Origin: UBA1149 sp963579235
GTDB taxonomy: Bacteria; Desulfobacterota; Binatia; UBA1149
Direction of reading: 5' to 3'
NCBI GenBank assembly: GCA_963579235.1
Contig: CAUZFM010000002.1
Span: forward strand, 1-57,150
DNA length: 57,150 nucleotides
Below, in pieces: positions 51,524 to 57,150 of this stretch (the first letter of the stretch is position 1; each line of letters opens with the position of its first letter). A program made the position numbers and the translations under genes. The notes under the pieces were generated by a model. It had not been told where the DNA came from. It saw nothing but the letters and a program-made list of their open reading frames with translations, and made no database searches.

Positions 51524-52306
51524 ATGAGTAAAAACGTACCCGACTATCCCGCAGCCCACGACCTGCTGGCCGGCAAGACCGTGCTGGTGACGGCCGCCGC
51601 CGGCACCGGCCTCGGCTTTGCCGCCGCCCGCCGTGCCGCCGAAGAAGGCGCAACCGTTATGGTGAGTGACCTCCACGAGCGTCGCCTGGCCGAAGCCGTC
51701 GACAAGCTCGAGGAGTTAAGCGGCCGCCGTCCCGCCTCGGTGCTTTGCAACGTCACCGTACAGGAAGAAGTGGACGGCATGATCGCCGCCGCGGTGAGCG
51801 AGATGGGTCACGTCGACGTGCTCATCAACAACGCCGGGCTGGGACTCACGGCCGACGTGGTCGACACCAGCGACGAACAGTGGCACAGGGTGCTCGACAT
51901 AACGCTCACGGGCACCTTCCGCGTAACGCGGGCCGTGCTGCCGCACATGTACTCGCGCAAGACCGGCGCCATCGTCAACAACACCTCGGTCATCGCCTGG
52001 CGCGCGCAGGCCGGGCAGGCAGCCTACGCCGCGGCCAAGGCCGGCGTGGGCGCGCTCACCCGTTGCACCGCGCTCGAGGCCGCTCCGCACGGCGTGCGCA
52101 TCAACGCGGTGTCGCCGAGCCTGGCCATGCACCCTTTCCTGAGCAAGGTAATGCCGCAGGAAACGCTCGACGAGCTGGTAGATCTCGAGGCCTTCAAGCG
52201 TAGCGCCGAGACCTGGGAAGTGGCCAACGTGATGATGTTTCTCGCCAGCGACTACGCCTCGTACATGACGGGCGAGGTCGTGCCGGTGAGCAGCCAGCGC
52301 CCCTGA
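51524..52306 (+). CDS. Short-chain dehydrogenase/reductase, IpdF-like
   Basis: 260 residues. The nucleotide motif is TAAAGTGLG instead of TGxxxGxG; NNAG is in VLINNAGLGL and the catalytic YAAAK in AYAAAKAGVGALTRCTA. LLAGKTVLVTAAAGTGLG, WRAQAGQAAYAAAKAG and the ending MTGEVVPVSSQRP recall the actinobacterial steroid-cluster SDR IpdF, which reduces a hydroxyl/keto group on the CD-ring propionate CoA ester. That identification rests on memory of motifs and needs alignment. It follows the acyl-CoA dehydrogenase by 45 bp on the same strand. Confidence 0.85.
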   Translation: MSKNVPDYPAAHDLLAGKTVLVTAAAGTGLGFAAARRAAEEGATVMVSDLHERRLAEAVDKLEELSGRRPASVLCNVTVQEEVDGMIAAAVSEMGHVDVLINNAGLGLTADVVDTSDEQWHRVLDITLTGTFRVTRAVLPHMYSRKTGAIVNNTSVIAWRAQAGQAAYAAAKAGVGALTRCTALEAAPHGVRINAVSPSLAMHPFLSKVMPQETLDELVDLEAFKRSAETWEVANVMMFLASDYASYMTGEVVPVSSQRP

Positions 52307-52330
52307 AAGGGCAGTCAGCCCGGTAACGAG

Positions 52331-52795
52331 TCAGCCGGCGGGATAGAAGCGGCTTATGGTGTCAGCCACGCAGGCCGGCTTGTCGCTGCCCTCGATCTCT
52401 ATGGTCACGCGTATGGTGGCCTGCACGGCACCGTCACGAGTCTCGTCTGCCTTGACCAGTTCACCACCGGCGCGCACGCGCGAGCCTACCTTGACCGGTG
52501 CAAGGAACCTGACCTTGTCGGTTCCGCAGTTCACGCCCATGGCGACATTATTAACCGTGATGACCTGCGGCAGCATCATACTGATGAGCGACAGGGTGAG
52601 GTAGCCGTGCGCGATGGGCGCGCCGAAGGGGCCGTCCTTGGCGCGCTCGGGGTCGACGTGAATCCACTGGTGATCGCCGGTGGCGTCGGCAAAAGTATTG
52701 ACCCGCTCCTGGGTGATCTCTACCCAGTCGCTGAAGCCCAGCTCCTGTCCTACCGCCGCCTGCAGATCCCCGGTGTTGTCGAATACTGTAGCCAT
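52331..52795 (-). CDS. MaoC-like (R)-specific enoyl-CoA hydratase, HtdZ/Rv0130-like
   Basis: 154 residues from ATG 52795 (GGAGGGG upstream). The hydratase-2 motif FADATGDHQWIHVDPERA contains the catalytic Asp-x4-His, followed by GPFGAPIAHGYLTLSL, KVRFLAPVKVGSRVRA and the tail KPACVADTISRFY, agreeing with mycobacterial HtdZ. It hydrates trans-2-enoyl-CoA to the (R)-3-hydroxyacyl-CoA. It is convergent with the SDR gene (24 bp) and divergent from the CoA-transferase gene. Confidence 0.9.
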   Translation of the reverse strand: MATVFDNTGDLQAAVGQELGFSDWVEITQERVNTFADATGDHQWIHVDPERAKDGPFGAPIAHGYLTLSLISMMLPQVITVNNVAMGVNCGTDKVRFLAPVKVGSRVRAGGELVKADETRDGAVQATIRVTIEIEGSDKPACVADTISRFYPAG

Positions 52796-52906
52796 CTGCT
52801 GTCCCCTCCGTTCAGCTGCCCCGGTGCCCGTGACCGCACCAGCCTGCAGAGCAAACACGAAGGCCCCGGCTGGCGCAACAACGGCGCCGCCCCTATCATC
52901 GCCGTC

Positions 52907-54394
52907 GTGACCAGAGGGGGAACAGCCAGGGGCCTGCTTGCCGACTGCGGCCTCGACCCGGCCCGCGTGCCGTTGTGCGCCGGCGACCTTGGCCCCGCGC
53001 AGCATCCGGCCCTGGCCTGGGCCCGGTCGGGGGCCATGCAACTCACCGGCCGCGCCGAGGGCGCGCCGCAGTTAGCGCCAGGCCCGCTGGCGCTGTGTGC
53101 CGACGGCGCCGCTGCTGCCCTGCGCGCGCTCGCACCCGGCTGCCTCGACGAACTAAACGGCGCTGCTTTACTGGGCGAGCGCGCGGCCTGCGCACAACTG
53201 TCGCGCAGAGGCCCGCTATCGGCCGGGGGCTCCTGCCGACTGTTGCCCTGCAGTGACGGCTGGCTGGCCGTCAACCTGGCGCGCAGCGACGACCTCGCAG
53301 CTCTCGCCGCCTGGCTCCAACTCGAAACGGCCCCGCCCAGCTCGACCGCAAGCGCGTGGCCGCTGCTCGAACACGAGCTGGATCACAGGTCTTGTGGCCC
53401 GCTGCTCGAGCGCGCCGAGCTCCTGGGCCTGCCGGTTTCCCGGGTGACGCGCCCGGCGGCCATCGCACCCCCTTGGATACGCTTTGCCCAGGGCATAACC
53501 ACTCTCAACGGGGCGACTCTCAACGGGGCGACTCTCAACGGGGCGACTCTCGACCGACTGGCGCTTGACCGGCTAACGCTTGCCGCCAACCCTCCGCTGG
53601 TCGTTGACCTTTCGTCGTTGTGGGCGGGCCCCTTGTGCGCGCAACTGCTGGCCGATTGCGGCGCACGCGTAATCAAGGTGGAGAGCGTGCGCCGGCCCGA
53701 CGGCGCACGCCAGGGCCCGCCGCGTTTTTACGACCTGCTCAACCACGGCAAGCAAAGCGTCGCGTTGGATTTTGCCGACGATGGCGACCTCGCCTTGTTG
53801 CGTTCCTTGCTCGAAGTAGCCGACGTGGTCGTCGAAAACTCGCGACCGCGGGCCCTCGAGCAGCTAGGGATCTCGGCCGGCGAGTTGTTGCTGCGCAGAC
53901 CGGGCCTGCTGTGGATCGCTATCACCGGCCACGGACGCGAGAGCGGACGCGTGGCCTTCGGCGACGACGCCGGGGCCGCCGCCGGTCTGTGCCCCTGGGT
54001 GGACGGCGATCACCCGGCCAAAAACGACGACGGCGAGCAACAACAGCCCCTGTTCTGCGGCGACGCAGTGGCCGACCCCCTTGCGGGCCTGCACGCGGCG
54101 GTGGCCACAGTGGCCCTGCGACGCGCGGGCCGCGGTGGGCTCGTAGACCTCTCGCTGGCCTCGGTGGCCGCGCACTGCGTTGGCGCCACGGCCAACGCTG
54201 CCGACTGTTGCGCAGATATAGAGGTCAGCCGCTGCGCCGATGGCTGGCAGGTCGTGGTTGACGACCAACGAGCCCTGGTGGCGCCAGCGCAAGCGCGAAG
54301 CAACGGGCGACGGGCGGCCACCCTGGGCCACGACACCCCGGCGGTCAGGGCCTGGCTTGCGAACAGCGGGGCCACTGAAAGCACTTGCTCGTAG
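52907..54394 (+). CDS. Family III (CaiB/BaiF-like) CoA-transferase with N-terminal extension
   Basis: 495 residues from GTG 52907. The canonical CaiB opening VVDLSSLWAGPLCAQLLADCGARVIKVES appears only near residue 225, followed by DLLNHGKQSVALDF, VVVENSRPRALEQLG, WIAITGHG and GDAVADPLAGLHAAVAT (region of the catalytic Asp). The preceding 220 residues include SCRLLPCSDGWLAVNLARSDD, which reads like a C-terminal CaiB segment, so the protein looks permuted or fused. Three LNGAT repeats join the halves. It moves CoA between acyl-CoA and an acid; substrate unknown. The stop lies inside the start region of the amidohydrolase. Confidence 0.8.
   Translation: MTRGGTARGLLADCGLDPARVPLCAGDLGPAQHPALAWARSGAMQLTGRAEGAPQLAPGPLALCADGAAAALRALAPGCLDELNGAALLGERAACAQLSRRGPLSAGGSCRLLPCSDGWLAVNLARSDDLAALAAWLQLETAPPSSTASAWPLLEHELDHRSCGPLLERAELLGLPVSRVTRPAAIAPPWIRFAQGITTLNGATLNGATLNGATLDRLALDRLTLAANPPLVVDLSSLWAGPLCAQLLADCGARVIKVESVRRPDGARQGPPRFYDLLNHGKQSVALDFADDGDLALLRSLLEVADVVVENSRPRALEQLGISAGELLLRRPGLLWIAITGHGRESGRVAFGDDAGAAAGLCPWVDGDHPAKNDDGEQQQPLFCGDAVADPLAGLHAAVATVALRRAGRGGLVDLSLASVAAHCVGATANAADCCADIEVSRCADGWQVVVDDQRALVAPAQARSNGRRAATLGHDTPAVRAWLANSGATESTCS
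53501..53545 (+). repeat. Three exact 15-bp tandem units in the CoA-transferase gene
   Basis: ACTCTCAACGGGGCG occurs three times in frame (LNGAT repeats), followed by degenerate units (LDRLA, LDRLT). It marks the junction between the N-terminal extension and the canonical CaiB domain. Confidence 0.85.
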
Positions 54395-55794
54395 TCAACG
54401 CCGAAATAGACGGCCACAGCGGCCTTGACCTCCGCTGCGGCGACGGATTACTGGTGGAAGTGGGCCGCCGCCTGCAGGCCAACGGCGAGGAGCTCGTGGT
54501 CGACGCGCACGGCGGCGCTGTCATTGCCGGCCTGCACGACCATCACCTGCACCTGCTCGCGCTGGCCGCCGCACGAAACTCGGTGGCCTGCGGACCAGGC
54601 GACACGCCCGATGCCGAGTGCATGCGGCGGGCGCTTGCGGCCGCCCCTGTTACCCGCGACGCGCAAGGCTGGATACGCGCGGTCGGTTACCACGAAGCCG
54701 TGGCGGGCCAGCTCACCCGCGAGTTGCTCGACGGCATGATGGCCGACCGGCCCCTGCGCGTGCAGCACCGCAGCGGCGCCGCTTGGGTGTTCAACTCGAC
54801 GGCCTGCCGGATGCTCAAACTCGACACTGCCGACCACGTTGGCGTTGAGCGCGACAGCAAGGGCCACGCCACCGGACGACTGTTTCGCGGTGACCAGTGG
54901 TTGCGCGAGCAGCTTGGTGCGGGTTCCGCTCCCGACCTCTCGCAGGTGGGCGCAGAGCTTGCCTCCGTGGGAGTCACCGGGGTGACAGACGCCACCCCTT
55001 CTAACGGAGCCGACGAGGCCGCTTTGTTCGGTCGCGCGCTGGCCGACGGCAGCCTGCCGCTACGACTCACCTTGATGGGAGGCTTTGAGCTCGGCGAGCA
55101 TGGGTCGATGGTGGATGGCATAGAGACCGGCGCGGTAAAACTCGTGCTCGACGAGCGCGCGCTGCCCGCTATCGACGAGCTGGCAGCCGACATGAGCCGC
55201 GCCCACGACTCGGACCGTGCCGTTGCCGTACACTGCGTGACCCGCGTGGAATTGTTCCTGGCGCTCGCGGCTTTCGAACAGGCAGGCGCCGTGGCAGGCG
55301 ATCGGCTCGAACACGCCTCGGTCTGCCCCGACGAAGCGGTGCAACTGGCGCGCGGACTCGGCCTTGCGGTGGTCACCCAGCCGGGCTTCGTGCGTAGCCG
55401 CGGCGACGCCTACCTGCGCGAGGTCGAACGCAGCGACCATCCCCTGCTCTACCGCTGCCGCGCCTTCGTGGATGGCGGCGTTACGCTGGGTGCGGGCACC
55501 GACGCGCCCTTCGGCGACGCCGATCCCTGGCTGGCCATGCAAGCGGCGGTCGACAGGCAGACGGCCGGAGGCCGCGGCCTCGGCGTCGACGAGAGCCTTA
55601 CGCCCGAGCAAGCCCTGGCGCTTTTTAGCGGAAGACCACAGAACCCGGGTGGGCCGCCGCGACGACTGGCGCCCGGAGAACCGGCTGACCTCGTCGTGCT
55701 CGACCGCCAGTGGCCGCGAGCCCGCGACGAGCTGTCGAGTTCGATGGTGCGCACTACCGTTACCGGCGGCCGCGTCAGCTTCGCGCGGAATTGA
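54385..55794 (+). CDS. Amidohydrolase (YtcJ/amidohydrolase-3 like)
   Basis: 469 residues from TTG 54385, overlapping the CoA-transferase stop by ten bases. Metal-binding motif GLHDHHLHLL (HxH) after the first strand, a His in AVHCVTR, DRLEHAS, and GAGTDAPFGDADPW with the catalytic Asp near the end; LAPGEPADLVVLD is the usual C-terminal beta-sandwich signature. The domain organisation agrees with YtcJ-type predicted metal-dependent hydrolases acting on amide or ester bonds. Tight coupling to a CoA-transferase suggests a role in the same catabolic route; substrate unknown. Confidence 0.85.
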   Translation: MLVVNAEIDGHSGLDLRCGDGLLVEVGRRLQANGEELVVDAHGGAVIAGLHDHHLHLLALAAARNSVACGPGDTPDAECMRRALAAAPVTRDAQGWIRAVGYHEAVAGQLTRELLDGMMADRPLRVQHRSGAAWVFNSTACRMLKLDTADHVGVERDSKGHATGRLFRGDQWLREQLGAGSAPDLSQVGAELASVGVTGVTDATPSNGADEAALFGRALADGSLPLRLTLMGGFELGEHGSMVDGIETGAVKLVLDERALPAIDELAADMSRAHDSDRAVAVHCVTRVELFLALAAFEQAGAVAGDRLEHASVCPDEAVQLARGLGLAVVTQPGFVRSRGDAYLREVERSDHPLLYRCRAFVDGGVTLGAGTDAPFGDADPWLAMQAAVDRQTAGGRGLGVDESLTPEQALALFSGRPQNPGGPPRRLAPGEPADLVVLDRQWPRARDELSSSMVRTTVTGGRVSFARN

Positions 55795-55825
55795 TCATCC
55801 AGGCGGGAGCGATCACCCAGGCGGG
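55793..55825. repeat. Direct repeat at convergent gene ends
   Basis: GATCATCCAGGCGGG and GATCACCCAGGCGGG, two 15-base units differing at one position and 18 bases apart, span the amidohydrolase stop and the NTF2-like stop. Probably a small duplication. Confidence 0.6.
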
Positions 55826-56238
55826 CCGGCAAAGGTGGCTATCATGCGGTCGAACTCCCAGAAGGCCCGCAGGCATTGCAGCTTGCCATCGTCGTTGACG
55901 CGGTAGACGAACACGCCTTCGCACAGTGCCGTGCTGCCGTCGGGCTGGGTGGTGTGAATGCGGCCGATGTTGGCGACCTCGTTGCCACAGGAAAACGAAT
56001 CGACCAGTTCAAATTGTATGCCGGTGGTAGCTATGGTCGCGTCCCAGAACGCACCGATGCCCTCGGGCCCGTGGTGCCCCTTGCCCTCGGGGTCGAGGGG
56101 CGAAACACCGACCGGGTCTTCGATCCAACCGTCGTCTGCAAACAAGGCAATCCACTGCTCGCGCGCGCCCTCGGGTTTTTCCTGCACGAGTTTCATAGAG
56201 CGTTGCGACGCCGCGCGCGCCGGGTGTTCTTCTGCCAT
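55813..56238 (-). CDS. NTF2/SnoaL-like (ketosteroid-isomerase fold) protein
   Basis: 141 residues from ATG 56238, chosen because GGAGG (56248-56252) lies eight bases upstream; ATG 56253 is the alternative. The cone-shaped NTF2 fold is indicated by WIALFADDGWIEDPVG, HHGPEGIGAFWDATIAT, FSCGNEVANIGRIHTTQPDGS, LCEGVFVYRVNDDGKLQCLRAFWEFDRM. It is of the size and type of SnoaL/ketosteroid-isomerase-like enzymes; catalytic residues cannot be assigned with confidence. It follows the LLM gene at the window end in the same direction and may share an operon. Confidence 0.8.
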   Translation of the reverse strand: MAEEHPARAASQRSMKLVQEKPEGAREQWIALFADDGWIEDPVGVSPLDPEGKGHHGPEGIGAFWDATIATTGIQFELVDSFSCGNEVANIGRIHTTQPDGSTALCEGVFVYRVNDDGKLQCLRAFWEFDRMIATFAGPPG

Positions 56239-56273
56239 CTGCGTGTCCTCCATTGTTGTTACCTTTTGTTGCA

Positions 56274-57150
56274 CTACGCCGCCGGGCCAGCCTCTACCAT
56301 GTCGCCCAGGATGTCGGCCACGCGATCAACGTCGTCGGGGTCGGTGGTACTGGGCACCAGCAACACTTCGTCGGTACCCAGGTCTTCCATGCGCCGCACG
56401 GCGTCGCGTAGCTTGTCGGCCGAGTCGATCAACACCATGGGCACGATGGCGTCCACCATTTCAGGGCCCATGAAGGCCAGGTAGCGACGCAACACCTCGT
56501 CGAGCTGGTCGCGGGCGCCCGGCCCCAGCGCGTACCAGAAGGACGTGACCAGGCGTGGCGCGCTGTCGCGACCGGCGGCCTTCCAGGCCTCGCGCGCAGT
56601 GTTCCAGGCAAGGCCTGTTTCATCGCTCGAAGGGCCGAAACTGAAACCCGATATGCCATCGGCCCACGCGGCAGCGCGTTCGATCGAGCGCGGATCGATG
56701 GCGCCCACGAGCACCGGAGGTCCGCCTTCCTGCACGCAGCGCGGTTCCAACGGCCGCAGCGCTTCGACGGTCGGCTCGCCGCGCCAGGCCGCGCGCATGG
56801 TGGCCACCTGCTCCTGCATGCGACGCAGGCGCCGCCGATCGTAGGGACGGCCGAACGCGCGGTAATCCTCTTCGCGACCACCCACGCCCACGCCCAGTAC
56901 CACGCGACCTTCTGACAACATGTCGAGCGTGGCTACCTGCTTGGCCACGTGCAACTCGGCGTGCATGGGTAACACTACCACCGAGGTCTGCAGGGCCACC
57001 CGTTCCGTGACCGCAGCCGCGGCGGTGAGCGCGATCATGATCTCCGGGTTGGGAAAAAATATGCGCTCGCCGGCGGCCACGCTGCTGAACGGCCCGGCGT
57101 CAATGCGGCGGGCCCAGTCGAGCAAGCGGTCGCGGTCGAGGCCCGGCACC
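56274..57150 (-). CDS. LLM-class F420-dependent oxidoreductase (5' end beyond window)
   Basis: About 292 residues visible. The frame is open at the window edge and family members carry roughly eight more residues before PGLDRDRLLDWA, so the gene is probably truncated at its N-terminus; GTG 57149 is only a possible start. Family segments: PFSSVAAGERIFFPNPEIMIALTAAAAVTERVALQTSVVVLPMH, KQVATLDMLSEGRVVLGVGVGGREEDY, GGPPVLVGAIDPRSIERAAAWADGISGF. F420- or FMN-dependent oxidoreductase of unknown substrate. The NTF2-like gene lies 35 bp downstream. Confidence 0.85.
   Translation of the reverse strand, partial: VPGLDRDRLLDWARRIDAGPFSSVAAGERIFFPNPEIMIALTAAAAVTERVALQTSVVVLPMHAELHVAKQVATLDMLSEGRVVLGVGVGGREEDYRAFGRPYDRRRLRRMQEQVATMRAAWRGEPTVEALRPLEPRCVQEGGPPVLVGAIDPRSIERAAAWADGISGFSFGPSSDETGLAWNTAREAWKAAGRDSAPRLVTSFWYALGPGARDQLDEVLRRYLAFMGPEMVDAIVPMVLIDSADKLRDAVRRMEDLGTDEVLLVPSTTDPDDVDRVADILGDMVEAGPAA

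Overview
This 57 kb window is high-GC, gene-dense bacterial DNA. It encodes apolipoprotein N-acyltransferase (Lnt), so the host is Gram-negative. It also carries several F420-type luciferase-like oxidoreductases, many acyl-CoA enzymes of a kind best known from actinobacteria, a giant secreted Cys-rich protein with myxobacterial-type disulfide repeats, and a Thr/Pro-linker multicopper oxidase. Together these suggest an uncultured deltaproteobacterial-type lineage (Binatota/Desulfobacterota-like or Myxococcota-like). That placement is inference; no rRNA or tRNA gene was seen.

Layout. 1-2347 (minus): L-malyl-CoA/beta-methylmalyl-CoA lyase followed by a truncated ATP-grasp CoA ligase beta subunit. 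2536-7503: crotonase, LLM oxidoreductase, SDR, ThrH-type phosphatase and an acyl-CoA synthetase, with two inverted copies of a 40-bp repeat. 7838-11869: a large tandem-cyclase/NTPase/TPR protein built like soluble adenylyl cyclase, apparently starting at CTG. 12020-17898: a textbook sigma-54 promoter and a roughly 1,940-residue secreted protein. 17926-21455: a small membrane gene split by an in-frame TGA, lnt, and a GAF/sigma-54 activator.

21763-27953 is the most striking block. It is a six-gene operon matching, gene for gene, the actinobacterial igr/fadA5 set for removing the last part of the cholesterol side chain (ChsE2, ChsH2, ChsE1, ChsH1, Ltp2, FadA5), and a KstR-like operator sits upstream. 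Facing it on the minus strand (27967-31910) is a copper operon: multicopper oxidase plus a SCO-cytochrome c fusion. Upstream of that lie two decayed tandem copies of the 3' end of the fusion gene, separated by G-run hairpins.

32892-42016 holds a DUF1214 protein, a thiolase with a zinc-less DUF35 partner, an acyl-CoA desaturase, a solute symporter with its DUF3311 partner, a FadD3-like CoA ligase and a dienoyl-CoA isomerase-like protein. 42227-49311 is a cell-surface cluster: GT39-like and GT2 glycosyltransferases and two tandem membrane sulfatase-fold enzymes. 49334-57150 returns to CoA chemistry: LLM oxidoreductases, acyl-CoA dehydrogenase, SDR, MaoC hydratase, family III CoA-transferase, amidohydrolase and an NTF2-like protein.

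The picture is of a Gram-negative heterotroph that degrades steroid or other polycyclic/branched acids to propionyl-, acetyl- and possibly malyl-CoA. Its distinctive parts are the igr-like operon with its operator, the sAC-like cyclase with a divided active site, and the sigma-54-driven surface protein.
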